Positions 51,205 through 61,362 of a stretch of 64,000 bases of DNA are shown here, one piece after another. How positions within the stretch are numbered: position 1 is the first letter of the stretch; each line of letters opens with the position of its first letter. A program made the position numbers and the translations under genes. The stretch is from an uncultured Parafilimonas sp. (lineage in GTDB: Bacteria; Bacteroidota; Bacteroidia; Chitinophagales; Chitinophagaceae). The stretch is taken from the NCBI GenBank assembly GCA_903882935.1, contig CAIRZB010000108.1:33394-97393 (forward strand), read 5' to 3'. The notes under the pieces were generated by a model. That model had not been told where the DNA came from and ran no database searches. It worked only from the letters and a program-made list of their open reading frames with translations.

Positions 51205-53685
51205 TTGCCTTACACCATTCAACATATAGCCGATATATTGCAAGCCAATACAACACTTGCGCAGCCAAGTGCTGTTATTGAGCAACTCGTTACTGACAGC
51301 CGCCGCATGGTGTTTCCCGCCACATCTTTGTTTGTTGCACTGCATACCAAAAGGCGCAACGGCCACGATTTTGTGCAGGAAGTGTACAATAGGGGTGTTA
51401 GAAGTTTTATGGTTGAATTAGCATTTGATGCATCGGGCTTTGCAGATGCCAACTTTGTTTATGTGCCAAATACCTTGGTTGCGCTGCAACAATTGGCTGC
51501 CTGCCACCGCGCCCAATTTACCTACCCCGTAATTGGCATTACCGGCAGCAACGGTAAAACAATAGTAAAGGAGTGGCTGTACCTGCTATTGCAGAACGAC
51601 TACAATATTGTACGCAGCCCACGTAGTTACAACAGCCAAACCGGCGTGCCATTAAGCGTTTGGGAGATGAAGGAAGATAACACCCTGGGTATTTTTGAGG
51701 CGGGCATATCCGAGCCAGGCGAAATGGAAGCCTTGGAAAAAATTATCCAGCCAACTATTGGTGTTCTAACTAATATTGGCGAGGCACATAATGAGGGTTT
51801 TGCCAATAATGCGGATAAGTTTGCCGAAAAAACAAAGCTGTTTACCCATTGTGGCGTTATTGTTGGCCGGCAAACAGATTTTTCCAGCTACACCCCTGCC
51901 GCAGGGCATTTGGCCAAAGGGGCAGTATTGGTAACTTGGGGGCCATCACCCAATAATGCATTTGTGGTTCAGTCAATCCAGCAAGAAAAGAATACTTGCC
52001 GCGTGTCATTCACTTGGCAGAGCAACGAATATTCATATACCATACCTTTTACAGATGGGGCTTCAATAGAAAACGCTATTACCTGTTTTTGCGTTTGTCT
52101 GCTGTTAGGGGTAGATGCCCAGGTAATTGCAAACCGTATTTTGGGCTTACAGGCAGTTGACATGCGTTTACAACTGGTGCAGGGTATCAATAACTGCTCG
52201 GTGATAAACGACAGTTACAGTTTTGATGTTACATCTTTCTCCATCGCGCTAGATTTTTTGCAGCAACAACAGCAGCATAACCAACAAACAGTCATCATAT
52301 CCGACCTACCAAACACCAACAACCAAGCAGTATATGCCCGCATTGGCAGCATGCTGCAGGCGAAACATATACACCGGGTTATTACCATAGGCCCCCATTG
52401 GGGTGAATACCAACTAATATTACGAAACAACATAGCGGTAACGCAGCATTATGCGGACACTGACGAGTTTTTGCGGCAATTTTCTGACACGCATTTTAAA
52501 GATGAGGCCATATTGCTTAAAGGTGCAAGGGTTTTTGGTTTTGAAAAAATTGCCAGCCTGCTGCAACGCAAAGTACACCAAACCGTAATGGAGATAAACC
52601 TTACAGCTATGGCACATAACCTAAAGCAATACCAGCGGCAACTAAGGCCCGGTGTAAAGTTGATGGGCATGGTTAAAGCGTTTGGCTACGGCAGCGGCGG
52701 CGCAGAGGTGGCGGCATTGCTGCAGTTTTATAATGTTGACTATTTGGCCGTGGCCTATGCCGATGAAGGGGTTGAGCTACGCAAAGCAGGCATACGCCTG
52801 CCCGTTATGGTGATGAATGTGGATACAGCGGCTTTTGAGGCGTTGGTGCAATACGACTTGGAGCCTGAGTTGTTCTCGTTTGGCCTGCTAAACGCCTTCT
52901 TGGGTTTTTTGAAAAAAGAGGGCATACAGCAATACCCTGTGCATATAAAGGTTGACACCGGCATGCACCGTTTAGGTTTTGAGGCCAACGACATGGGGGC
53001 ATTAACAGCACTATTGGCTAACAACAGACAATTGGCTGTACGAACCATTTTTAGCCACTTGGCCGCCAGCGAGGACCCAGCCGAAGACGCTTTTACCCAA
53101 CAGCAGGCCGCTACATTTGTAAGTTGTTGCAACCAGATTGAAGCGGCCCTCGGGTATACCACTATTAAACACATCTCCAACTCGGCGGCTATTTTACGCA
53201 ACCACCACCTACAGTTTGACATGGTGCGCTTAGGCATAGGCTTGCATGGGGTTGACAGCGCAATACAGCACCCTGCATTGGCAGAGCAGCTGCATACGGT
53301 GGCATCACTAAAAACAACCATCGCCCAATTGAGGAAGGTAAAAGCCGGTGACACGGTTGGGTATAACAGGCGGGGCAGGGTAAGCACAGACTCCCAAATA
53401 GCCACCATACGCATTGGGTATGCCGACGGTTTTGACAGGCGGCTGGGTAACGGGGTGGGCAAGGTTTTTATAAATGGTGTTAACGCACCGGTTATTGGCA
53501 GCGTGGCCATGGATATGGCCATGGTTGATGTTAGCCATGTGCCAGCCGTGGCAGAAGGGGATGTGGTGGAGATTTTTGGCACCAATATTACGGTGCAACA
53601 ATTGGCCGCCTGGTGCGGCACCATTGCGTATGAAATATTAACCGGCATCAGCCAACGGGTAAAAAGGGTGTATGTAGAGGAATAA
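51205..53685 (+). CDS. Bifunctional MurF / alanine racemase
   Basis: An 826-residue fusion of two cell-wall enzymes. Residues 1 to about 455 are MurF-like (VIGITGSNGKTIVKEW is the ATP-binding loop; INNCSVINDSYSFDVTS), which would join D-Ala-D-Ala to UDP-MurNAc-tripeptide. Residues about 460-826 are an alanine racemase (MGMVKAFGYGSGGAEVA with the PLP lysine; ITVQQLAAWCGTIAYEILT near the end) supplying D-alanine. The start is TTG at 51205. The fusion lets D-Ala production and use be coupled. The two-domain architecture is typical of Bacteroidota. Function in peptidoglycan precursor synthesis in the cytoplasm. Confidence 0.95.
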   Translation: MPYTIQHIADILQANTTLAQPSAVIEQLVTDSRRMVFPATSLFVALHTKRRNGHDFVQEVYNRGVRSFMVELAFDASGFADANFVYVPNTLVALQQLAACHRAQFTYPVIGITGSNGKTIVKEWLYLLLQNDYNIVRSPRSYNSQTGVPLSVWEMKEDNTLGIFEAGISEPGEMEALEKIIQPTIGVLTNIGEAHNEGFANNADKFAEKTKLFTHCGVIVGRQTDFSSYTPAAGHLAKGAVLVTWGPSPNNAFVVQSIQQEKNTCRVSFTWQSNEYSYTIPFTDGASIENAITCFCVCLLLGVDAQVIANRILGLQAVDMRLQLVQGINNCSVINDSYSFDVTSFSIALDFLQQQQQHNQQTVIISDLPNTNNQAVYARIGSMLQAKHIHRVITIGPHWGEYQLILRNNIAVTQHYADTDEFLRQFSDTHFKDEAILLKGARVFGFEKIASLLQRKVHQTVMEINLTAMAHNLKQYQRQLRPGVKLMGMVKAFGYGSGGAEVAALLQFYNVDYLAVAYADEGVELRKAGIRLPVMVMNVDTAAFEALVQYDLEPELFSFGLLNAFLGFLKKEGIQQYPVHIKVDTGMHRLGFEANDMGALTALLANNRQLAVRTIFSHLAASEDPAEDAFTQQQAATFVSCCNQIEAALGYTTIKHISNSAAILRNHHLQFDMVRLGIGLHGVDSAIQHPALAEQLHTVASLKTTIAQLRKVKAGDTVGYNRRGRVSTDSQIATIRIGYADGFDRRLGNGVGKVFINGVNAPVIGSVAMDMAMVDVSHVPAVAEGDVVEIFGTNITVQQLAAWCGTIAYEILTGISQRVKRVYVEE

Positions 53686-53858
53686 GGCGGCGTTGGTTAA
53701 AGCAAGCCCAAGGACCAATAAAAAGTACATCCCGCACTGGAACCTCAACCCACAACAAGAATACAGAAGGCGTGGATAGCCTTGCTTACCTTTTAAGCCC
53801 CATACTTTCACACATTGCAACTGCCAATTTCAGCTATATTTGCCGCAAATTTTTTGAT

Positions 53859-54536
53859 GTGAAGGGAAAGCATGTTGTACTATTGATATTACTGGTATTA
53901 CTGGCAGACCAATGCCTTAAGGTTTATATAAAAACACATTATTATATGCAGGAGGAGCACGAGATGCTTGGCCACTGGTTTAGGCTGCATTTTGTGGAAA
54001 ACCCCGGAATGGCTTGGGGTTGGGAGTTTGGTGGCGGTTTTGGTAAAATAATTTTATCTCTGTTTAGGATGGTGGCCGTTATTTTAGGCACGTTTTATTT
54101 ACGTAACATCATTCTTAAAAAATATCACCGCGGCTTTATTATATGCGCGGCGTTGATTTATGTAGGTGCGTTGGGCAACTTGGTAGACAGTATGTTTTAT
54201 GGCATTATTTTTAGCGAAAACGGCCCGGCCAAACTGTTTCCGGCGGGGGGTGGCTACAGCTCGTTTCTGCATGGCAAAGTGGTGGATATGCTGTACTTCC
54301 CCATTATACAAACCAAGTACCCGTCTTGGTTCCCTATTGCGAGCTGGCGCGGCGAAGAGTTTGAGTTTTTTAGCCCCGTGTTTAACATTGCCGATGCATC
54401 TATTTCAGTGGGCGTTATTGCGTTGCTGCTTTTTCAGAAGCGGATATTTCCACAAAAAGAGGAATTGGTTGACACAGCCAAAACAGCAGGGACAGAGCAA
54501 ATTGACGAAGCCAATGCACCAAATACCGTGGCTTAA
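53859..54536 (+). CDS. lspA: Lipoprotein signal peptidase II
   Basis: A membrane aspartic protease of 225 residues from a GTG start at 53859 (an in-frame extension to 53772 is possible but not conserved). Four membrane segments; conserved LLADQCLKVYIK and HFVENPGMAWGW near the N-terminus, the first catalytic Asp in GALGNLVDSMFYG and the second in FNIADASISVG. It removes the signal peptide from diacylated prolipoproteins. Larger than E. coli LspA owing to an inserted loop before the catalytic region. Located after murF-alr. Confidence 0.93.
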   Translation: MKGKHVVLLILLVLLADQCLKVYIKTHYYMQEEHEMLGHWFRLHFVENPGMAWGWEFGGGFGKIILSLFRMVAVILGTFYLRNIILKKYHRGFIICAALIYVGALGNLVDSMFYGIIFSENGPAKLFPAGGGYSSFLHGKVVDMLYFPIIQTKYPSWFPIASWRGEEFEFFSPVFNIADASISVGVIALLLFQKRIFPQKEELVDTAKTAGTEQIDEANAPNTVA

Positions 54537-54619
54537 TGGGTTATTTTTTTAGAGGCTACGCTGCCCAAAGCCTCAATTTGGGGTAAATTTCTCAGCAATA
54601 ATTGTAGTGCAAATGCAGT

Positions 54620-56233
54620 TTATTTAGCTACAAACAATTTGGCAGCCATGGCATCATCATGCTTATAAATATCCTTGCGAAAGTTCAGTACCCCTTGGCT
54701 GTCAACCCAGGCGGTAAAGTAGCCAATAAACACAGGTACAGTTTTATTTAAGGTTACCCAAATTTCCTTTGGGCTGTGCATTAATGAGTCAATGTTATGC
54801 GGGGAGTATTTAACGGTATCGCTTCGTAAAAGATACTCGGCAAATTTTTTAGGCTCACCAATACGTATGCAGCCGTGGCTAAAACTGCGGCTGGCTTCAG
54901 TAAACAAATTGCGGTTTGGTGTGTCGTGCAGGTAAATATTATAGTTGTTTGGAAACAAAAATTTTACCAAACCCAGCGAATTTTTTTCTCCGGGTTTTTG
55001 CCGTACCTCGGGCAGCCCACCGCTGTGGCCGGTAATTTCCATATTGTTTCTGGCCAAGTAGTTAGGGTTCTTTTTTATACCCGGCAACACCTCTTTTTGT
55101 ACAATACTGGGGGGTACGTTCCAGTAAGGGGCAAAAACAACGTACTTTAGGTTACCGTTAAAAATTACCGTGTTGTTTGCGGCGGTACCAACAATAACAT
55201 TCATGGTAAAGCTAACTTTTGCGCTGTCGTACACATACAGTTTGTATTCCGGTATGTTTACAAACACATAATTGCTCTCGGTATCGGCGGGCATCCAACG
55301 TAACCGTTCCAAATTAACCAATAGTTGCTGTACCCTAGTGGCGATGGGTACATTTAGTTCATCCACCATTTTGCCGCCTATTACACCGTCGGCCCCAAGC
55401 CCCATACGTTGCTGAAAGGATTTTACACCCGGCAGCAGCGCACTGTCGTATATGTTGGTACTGTCGTTAAAAGACAAGTCGCCCAAGTTAAAAAGACGTT
55501 GTTTTATCGCAGCTATAATTGTATCCCTGGTGCCCAGGCGCAGTAGTTTGGCAGGGCGGGGTATACTGTCCCACCCTCCTTTTTTTTGCAATTCTGAATA
55601 TTTGGGTAAAAACGCCTCCAGTTTTTTGTATTGGGAGTTCAGCGGCACAAATTGGTCGGTTTCCGTTGCCTTTGTTTGTATCACCGAATCAAGCAGGGCC
55701 GTAAGGTTAACTTTTTTACGCGGTATAAACCAGCCCAGCCGCACAATATCGCTGTCGGTGCCCTTGTAAACTTTGGCTGCATAGGCAAAAAACTGCCCCG
55801 TTAAAAAAAGTTCCGTTTCAGGTATACTGTCGCGGTATTTGAGGCTGTCAGGCCCTGTTATGCCATTGTAAAGGCGGTACAGCTTGGCATTGTAAAGGCT
55901 ACTGTCTGCAAGGCCAAGAATTGTGTTATTTAGCAAGTTTAAAAAATTATGGGCCTGCTCGGCGGGACCAGACGTGTCGAACCAGGCATATTCGTAGTTG
56001 CGTTGTTTGTAAAAGTCAAAATATTGGCTTCGGTAAGGCTTAAAGGTGTCGTTGCTGCTAATAAACCCTTCTAACGTTGCACTGTCAAGAAACAGATTGT
56101 TAAACGATGTTTGGTGGGTAATGGTAACATCTTGCACAATTTCCTTTTTCTTCTTGTTCAAAATGCTATTGCAACCCGTTAATAATACTACAGTGGTGGT
56201 TAATATACTAGCACAAATAAATAGCTTCCTCAT
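54620..56233 (-). CDS. L,D-transpeptidase lipoprotein (YcbB-like)
   Basis: A 537-residue periplasmic enzyme. N-terminal lipobox LTTTVVLLTGC gives lipid attachment. The C-terminal catalytic domain carries the HGCIRIGEPK motif with active-site cysteine (SHGCIRIGEP), and a peptidoglycan-binding domain (LPGVKSFQQRMGLGADGVIGGK) lies just before it. It forms 3-3 crosslinks or attaches proteins to peptidoglycan. The long N-terminal domain before the PGB is Bacteroidota-type. Monocistronic. Confidence 0.92.
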   Translation of the reverse strand: MRKLFICASILTTTVVLLTGCNSILNKKKKEIVQDVTITHQTSFNNLFLDSATLEGFISSNDTFKPYRSQYFDFYKQRNYEYAWFDTSGPAEQAHNFLNLLNNTILGLADSSLYNAKLYRLYNGITGPDSLKYRDSIPETELFLTGQFFAYAAKVYKGTDSDIVRLGWFIPRKKVNLTALLDSVIQTKATETDQFVPLNSQYKKLEAFLPKYSELQKKGGWDSIPRPAKLLRLGTRDTIIAAIKQRLFNLGDLSFNDSTNIYDSALLPGVKSFQQRMGLGADGVIGGKMVDELNVPIATRVQQLLVNLERLRWMPADTESNYVFVNIPEYKLYVYDSAKVSFTMNVIVGTAANNTVIFNGNLKYVVFAPYWNVPPSIVQKEVLPGIKKNPNYLARNNMEITGHSGGLPEVRQKPGEKNSLGLVKFLFPNNYNIYLHDTPNRNLFTEASRSFSHGCIRIGEPKKFAEYLLRSDTVKYSPHNIDSLMHSPKEIWVTLNKTVPVFIGYFTAWVDSQGVLNFRKDIYKHDDAMAAKLFVAK

Positions 56234-56275
56234 AGTGTTTGCGGCTTTACCGCCGTGAATATACCACTAGATTCA

Positions 56276-56974
56276 TTAATTGGCCAGTAAAGTTGCCGCA
56301 ACAATGCCTGCGGTTTCGGTACGCAGCCTGGTGTTGCCAAGGGTTACCGGCACAAAGCCCAATGTAGTTGCCCGGGTAATTTCATCGCTGGTAAAATCGC
56401 CCTCTGGGCCAATAAGAATTATGGTGTCGGTGCCTGCTTTTACCTCCAAAATGGTTTTTTTGGCCCCCGGTTCACAATGGGCAATCAGTTTTTGGCTGTG
56501 GTGGTGGTTTTGCAGCATTTTGTCAAACAATACAGGCTCATGCAGTTGCGGCAGCCAAGCCTGCCTGCTTTGCAGCATGGCGGCTACAACAATGCTGTGC
56601 ATACGGTCGTGCCTAAAATGCTGTTTTTCGGTGCGGTTGCTTATCAGGGGTATAATTTCGCTAACGCCAATTTCAACCGCCTTTTCTAAAAACCATTCAA
56701 ACCGGCTGGCGTTTTTTAGCAGCGACATGGCGATGGCAATATGGTTTTGCAATTTGGGCAGTTTCTCCTCCCCCAGTATTTTTACGGTTGTGCTGCGTTT
56801 GTCGGGTTTTAAAATGGCTGCTGTGTATATCGTTCCCTTTCCGTCAGCCAACGCCATTTGCTGGCCCGCCTGCATGCGCAGTACCTGCACGCAATGCTTG
56901 CTGGTTTCCTCACTTAAGGCGTAGTTGGTGGCAGCGGGCGTGATGGTTTTCTCGAAAAAAATGGGTAATTGCAT
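56276..56974 (-). CDS. rsmE: 16S rRNA (uracil-1498-N3) methyltransferase
   Basis: A 232-residue SPOUT methyltransferase. N-terminal PUA-like barrel (FEKTITPAATNYALSEETSK, then HCVQVLRMQAGQQMALADGK), then the SPOUT domain ending with IILIGPEGDFTSDEIT and VTLGNTRLRTETAGIVAATL, the SAM-binding knot of RsmE. An upstream in-frame ATG (57016) adds an unconserved leader. It methylates U1498 in the decoding centre of the small ribosomal subunit. Confidence 0.94.
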   Translation of the reverse strand: MQLPIFFEKTITPAATNYALSEETSKHCVQVLRMQAGQQMALADGKGTIYTAAILKPDKRSTTVKILGEEKLPKLQNHIAIAMSLLKNASRFEWFLEKAVEIGVSEIIPLISNRTEKQHFRHDRMHSIVVAAMLQSRQAWLPQLHEPVLFDKMLQNHHHSQKLIAHCEPGAKKTILEVKAGTDTIILIGPEGDFTSDEITRATTLGFVPVTLGNTRLRTETAGIVAATLLAN

Positions 56975-57145
56975 AAAGTATGGCTGTATGCTTTTGGCGT
57001 GTGCTATACGCTGCAAACTTATTAATATTAGGCGGGTTTATATACCTGCACAAATATTTGGTTGCCATTTGGCGCGTTTTACCGGCAAGGCAATATGGAC
57101 GGTGTTTATTTTTGCGTTCAGCCACACCTGCAGCTTTTCGGATAG

Positions 57146-59536
57146 TTACAGCCTTAGCATTTTAGCCAACACCGCACTGCTGCCAAAGGTAACCAGCAAT
57201 ATGCTTAGCGAGCTGCTGGGCATTAATATTGCGGTAATAAGCGGGTGCAGGTTGCCCTGTACAGCAAAGTACAATCCAATAACATTGTATAGTATAGACA
57301 GTACGAAGCTGGCCATAACGATGCGCCTGTTGGCTTTACAAAACCTTATAAAGTTGTAAAGCAATGGCAATTGGCTAGCCTCAATAATAGCATCTGACGA
57401 GGGGGTAAAACTGTTGCTGTTATCGGCCACGGCAATACCGGCATCGCTTTGTTTAAGGGCAAAAGCATCGTTAAGCCCATCACCCACCATCATTACTTTG
57501 TGGCCTTTTTGTTGTAATTTTTTTACATAGGCAAGCTTATCTTCGGGTTTTTGAAAAAATAGCAGGGTGGCACTCTCGCCCAACAAGCTGCGCAGTTTTG
57601 CCTTTTCAATATCAGTGTCCCCGGTAAGCACGCTAAGGTTATAACGCCCTTTAAGCATGGCCAAAGGCTTGTTTATGTCCTTTCTGTATTGGTTTGAAAA
57701 GCTGAAACACCCCAGCAGCAAGCCGTTCTGCGCAACGTATACGGATGTGCCTTGATCCTGCGTACTGGTTTTATTGCCTGTAACAAACTGTTTTGAACCC
57801 AAGGTAAAGTACTGCCCTTGCGCGTAGCCCGCAATGCCCTGGCCCGCTGTTTCGGTAAAGCCTTCAACTGGCAGGCCTGCATTGGTGCCAAGCTTTTTGC
57901 CAAGGGCTTTGCTTAGCGGGTGGTACGACTGCGAGGCCACCGCGGCGATGCATGTTTTTTGAAAGCTGGTAAGCTCAGTACCGGTATAGCCAATTTGCCC
58001 GCCGTATGCCGAGGTAAGTGTACCCGTTTTGTCGAACACCACATAATCAACAGCTGCAATGTTCTCAATTACTTGGGCGTTACGCAGATAAAGTTTGTTT
58101 TTACTCAATATGCGTAAAATGTTGCCGTTGGTAAACGAGTTTGAGAGCAGCAGCGCACAGGGGCAGGCGATAATCATGATGGATGTAACAGCGTTCCAAA
58201 GCCTGGCAGTGTCGTGTTGCCACCAATATAACCCGGTAAGCAGTGTTATTGCCAAAACAATATAAGTAAACCAGCGGCTAAGCAAGTGTACGAACGATGC
58301 GTCGGTTTTTTCGGCCGCTTTGCCGTCTTCTTTTGCCCACAGGCCGGTTAAATAGCTTTGGGATATTTCCTTAAGCGTTAGTATTTCAATGTTGCCCCCA
58401 GTTTGTTTGCCACCCGCGTATACAATCTCGCCCATTTCCTTTAGTACGGGCAGGCTTTCTCCGGTAACAAAACTATAATCTATCCAAGCCTTGCCGCGGG
58501 TTAAAATGCCGTCGGTGGGTATTATTTCCTCATTGTGAATCAGCAAGGTGTCTCCCACTTTTATGTCTGGCAGGGCAACGGGCACCTCGCCGCCTTCTTT
58601 TAATACCGTTACCGCTATGGGGAAATATGACGTATAGTCACGCGAAAAAGAAAGTTGCCGGTATGTTCTATTTTGCAACACCCTGCCCGCCAGCATAAAA
58701 AACACGATGCCGGTCATGGAATCAAAATAGCCAGAACCTGTGCCAGAAAAATATTCGTACAAGCTTCTGCCAAACGTTACCCAAATAGCCAGCACAATGG
58801 GTGCATCAATGTTCAGAAATTTATGGCGTAACCCCTTATAGGCCGATTGGTAAAAGGTTTGTGCGCTGTAAAAAAACACCGGCAGCGATAAAATTAAACT
58901 AAGCGTGCGAAACACCGCTTGCAAACCGTTGTCGTTGGCATTAAGCCCTAGGTATTCAGGAAAGCTGAGCAGCATGATGTTACCGAAGCAAAACCCTGCT
59001 ATGCCAAGTTTGTACACTATGCCTTTTTCGGTTAGGGGCTTTTTGCCTTTTAAATTATGCAGGCTTATATAGGGCTCGTAACCAATAGCCGTTAACAGTT
59101 CGGCCACTTTACGCAGGGTAGTATCCGGTGAAAAATGAATGGTTACTTCCCTTGCCGGAAAATCAACCCGAGACGAAACAATGGCGCCGTTTATTTTGTG
59201 CAGGTTTTCCAACAGGTATAAGCAACTGCTGCAATGCATTTGCGGCAAGTAAAAAGTTACAATAGTTACTGTGCCACTGGTAAATGATGCTAACTGCTGC
59301 CCAATTTTTTGGTCGTCTAAAAATGCAAACTTATCGGGCCGCGCGGTGGTTCGTTGGGCTAAACCGGGTGTGTTGTTTAGGCCATAGTATTCACAAAGGC
59401 CTGTTTTATTTAATAGCTGGTAAACCATTTTACAACCATCGCAGCAAAAGGGCTTACCGTCAAAACTAATTTTAGTGTTGTTGCAATCCTCCCCGCAATG
59501 GTAACATGTTGTTGAGGCGGCTGTAGCTGTTGCCAT
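57146..59536 (-). CDS. ccoI: CcoI/FixI-type copper P-type ATPase
   Basis: A heavy-metal P1B ATPase of about 796 residues. A cytosolic cysteine-rich N-terminal domain (TCYHCGEDC; GKPFCCDGCKMVYQLL) precedes an HMA-like domain with the MHCSSCLYLLENL motif. Then come eight membrane helices with the ion-path motif CPCALLL, and the phosphorylation site VFDKTGTLTS and GDGLND hinge. CcoI delivers copper for cbb3 oxidase assembly. The ATG at 59536 (MATATA) is preferred over 59599 because tandem palindromic sites at 59582-59617 then lie upstream of the start. Divergent from the Crp-type regulator. Confidence 0.9.
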   Translation of the reverse strand: MATATAASTTCYHCGEDCNNTKISFDGKPFCCDGCKMVYQLLNKTGLCEYYGLNNTPGLAQRTTARPDKFAFLDDQKIGQQLASFTSGTVTIVTFYLPQMHCSSCLYLLENLHKINGAIVSSRVDFPAREVTIHFSPDTTLRKVAELLTAIGYEPYISLHNLKGKKPLTEKGIVYKLGIAGFCFGNIMLLSFPEYLGLNANDNGLQAVFRTLSLILSLPVFFYSAQTFYQSAYKGLRHKFLNIDAPIVLAIWVTFGRSLYEYFSGTGSGYFDSMTGIVFFMLAGRVLQNRTYRQLSFSRDYTSYFPIAVTVLKEGGEVPVALPDIKVGDTLLIHNEEIIPTDGILTRGKAWIDYSFVTGESLPVLKEMGEIVYAGGKQTGGNIEILTLKEISQSYLTGLWAKEDGKAAEKTDASFVHLLSRWFTYIVLAITLLTGLYWWQHDTARLWNAVTSIMIIACPCALLLSNSFTNGNILRILSKNKLYLRNAQVIENIAAVDYVVFDKTGTLTSAYGGQIGYTGTELTSFQKTCIAAVASQSYHPLSKALGKKLGTNAGLPVEGFTETAGQGIAGYAQGQYFTLGSKQFVTGNKTSTQDQGTSVYVAQNGLLLGCFSFSNQYRKDINKPLAMLKGRYNLSVLTGDTDIEKAKLRSLLGESATLLFFQKPEDKLAYVKKLQQKGHKVMMVGDGLNDAFALKQSDAGIAVADNSNSFTPSSDAIIEASQLPLLYNFIRFCKANRRIVMASFVLSILYNVIGLYFAVQGNLHPLITAILMPSSSLSILLVTFGSSAVLAKMLRL

Positions 59537-59581
59537 AAAAGAAATTATTGCCAAAAGTACCCGTGCAAGCATTTTTGCAAA

Positions 59582-59617
59582 CTGATGTATGTCAAACATA
59601 TAACTGATATACGTCAG
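59582..59617. promoter_or_regulatory. Tandem FNR/Crp-like palindromes, ccoI/regulator promoter
   Basis: CTGATGTATGTCAA (59582-59595) and CTGATATACGTCAG (59604-59617) each follow the TGA-N6-TCA layout, with exact 22-bp spacing. They lie 46-81 bp upstream of the ccoI start and 67-102 bp upstream of the divergent response regulator. Confidence 0.65.
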
Positions 59618-59683
59618 CCTTTGGCATTAGCAGCGGTAATAATATTGCAATTACCTACTTTTGGATAACCATAACCTACCAAC

Positions 59684-60733
59684 ATGCCTAAAATATTAAT
59701 AGTTGACGACCACGAGGACATAAGGGAAAACATTGCCGAAATTTTGATGCTTGCCGGCTATGAAAGCATTACGGCCGAAAATGGACGCCGTGGCGTAGAA
59801 CTGGCCACCAAAGAAAAACCGGACCTTATTATTTGCGACATAATGATGCCTGAGTTGGATGGCTACGGCGTATTGCATTTATTGCGAAAAAACGAGGACA
59901 CCGCCTTTACCCCTTTCATATTCCTCTCGGCCAAAACCGAAAGGTCCGACTTACGGAAGGGGATGGATATGGGCGCGGATGACTATATTACCAAGCCTTT
60001 TGACGATATTGAGCTGCTAAATGCTGTAGAAACCAGGCTGAAAAAATTCAGCATCCTGCAAGCGAAATATTCGGCCGACGACAAGGGCGCAAGCGATTTG
60101 ATTAAAAAGCTAAACGGCAGCGGGTTATTGGATATGCAATTAAGCAAGTACGACACAGACAACTTCTCAAAAAAGCAAGTGTTGTACGCAGAAGGCAAGC
60201 GGCCTAAATACTTGTACTTACTGCAAAGCGGCAAGATTAAAACCTTTCGTATACACGAAGACGGCAAGGAATATATTACCAACCTATACACCAAGGACGA
60301 CTTTATAGGCTACCTGCCGCTATTGGAAAATAAGATGTACGATGAAACGGCAGAAGTGCTGGAGGAGGCCGAGGTGCTAATGATACCCAAAGACGATTTT
60401 TTGGAAGCAATATACCACGACATGAACATTGCCAGCAAGTTTATAAAACTGATAGCCCAAAATGTTCAAGATAAAGAAGAACGTTTGATGCAACTGGCCT
60501 ATGGCTCGTTACGCAAAAGGGTAGCCAAAGCATTAATTGATATTCATGCTAAATTTAACAATGCGCATAATGCCATTAATATTTCGCGGGAGGACATTGC
60601 ACAATACGTTGGTACCGCTACAGAGTCATTAATACGCACCCTGAGTGATTTTAAAGCAGAAAAATTGATTGAAACGGTAGAAGGAAAAATACGCATTACA
60701 AACTTACCAAAGCTTCAAAACTTATTATACTAA
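59684..60733 (+). CDS. Response regulator fused to Crp/Fnr-family DNA-binding domain
   Basis: A 349-residue regulator. Residues 1-120 are a receiver (ILIVDDHEDIRENI, phospho-acceptor Asp in LIICDIMMPELDGY, Lys in DYITKPFDDIE). Residues about 150-265 are a cNMP-binding-like fold (LYLLQSGKIKTFRIHEDGKE) with no visible Fe-S cysteines. Residues about 280-349 are a Crp-type winged helix (ISREDIAQYVGTATESLIRT) whose recognition helix has E-x-x-x-R, the pattern used by Crp/FNR to read TGA half-sites. Such hybrids are known in Bacteroidota near cytochrome oxidase genes. It probably controls the neighbouring ccoI, hemN and the flavin gene, whose promoters have matching palindromes. Confidence 0.9.
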   Translation: MPKILIVDDHEDIRENIAEILMLAGYESITAENGRRGVELATKEKPDLIICDIMMPELDGYGVLHLLRKNEDTAFTPFIFLSAKTERSDLRKGMDMGADDYITKPFDDIELLNAVETRLKKFSILQAKYSADDKGASDLIKKLNGSGLLDMQLSKYDTDNFSKKQVLYAEGKRPKYLYLLQSGKIKTFRIHEDGKEYITNLYTKDDFIGYLPLLENKMYDETAEVLEEAEVLMIPKDDFLEAIYHDMNIASKFIKLIAQNVQDKEERLMQLAYGSLRKRVAKALIDIHAKFNNAHNAINISREDIAQYVGTATESLIRTLSDFKAEKLIETVEGKIRITNLPKLQNLLY

Positions 60734-60778
60734 AAGGCATTCGCCTTGGTTTTTGGGGGCAGGGTACAATGGGGCTTA

Positions 60779-61153
60779 TTATTTAACGGCTGATATTTCC
60801 CTGCCATGTTCGTTTTGTTGGGCAAGCGACCAATTGCCTGTCATGCTCGCTTCCATCCAAATGTTGCCGCTTTTGCGCAATACCTGAACGTTTATACCAA
60901 AACGGTTTCTAAAAATATCCTCCACTTCCGTTACGGTGGTAGCGTCTGACAAATCGACCATGCCTGCGGGCAGGTTACTGTTGAGGTCGCCAAATTTTAA
61001 CAACGACCTGGTAATTAAACCTTTGTGTAGGGTTTTTGGGGTTGCTGAAAGCTTGCCCTTAGGCAAAAAATTAAGCCTTAGGTAGGGAAAAAACTCGCTA
61101 AAATCTTTCTGTACCTCCTCAATTAAACCATTTTTCGAAATTGATATCTCCAT
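60779..61153 (-). CDS. Conserved hypothetical cytoplasmic protein
   Basis: A 124-residue protein (MEISISKNGLIEEVQKDFSE, then FFPYLRLNFLPKGKLSATPK and ITRSLLKFGDLNSNLPAGMV) that I recognise only as a widespread small Bacteroidota type found beside redox and haem genes. No signal peptide or known domain. It is divergent from hemN and shares its palindrome-containing promoter region, so it may belong to the same regulon. The frame also allows a start at 61168. Confidence 0.7.
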   Translation of the reverse strand: MEISISKNGLIEEVQKDFSEFFPYLRLNFLPKGKLSATPKTLHKGLITRSLLKFGDLNSNLPAGMVDLSDATTVTEVEDIFRNRFGINVQVLRKSGNIWMEASMTGNWSLAQQNEHGREISAVK

Positions 61154-61241
61154 ATTCGCTATCATCATAACACAAGGGATTAATTGTTACAAAACTATTC
61201 CCACGCTGTAACAAACTAAATGACTTTCATTGAAAATAAAC

Positions 61242-61304
61242 CTGATTAAAATCAGCCTAAAAATATTTAATTATTTTGCATGTGTTGTAGCTGATAAAAA
61301 TCAT
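61242..61304. promoter_or_regulatory. FNR/Crp-like palindromes upstream of hemN
   Basis: CTGATTAAAATCAG (61242-61255, a perfect palindrome) and CTGATAAAAATCAT (61291-61304) have the TGAT-N4-ATCA form of FNR-type sites, between the divergent small gene and hemN. Confidence 0.7.
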
Positions 61305-61362
61305 GTGTTGCATTGACAATGCACAATAAGGCACTTAGCCTGGCTTGCTAATTTTGGCCTAT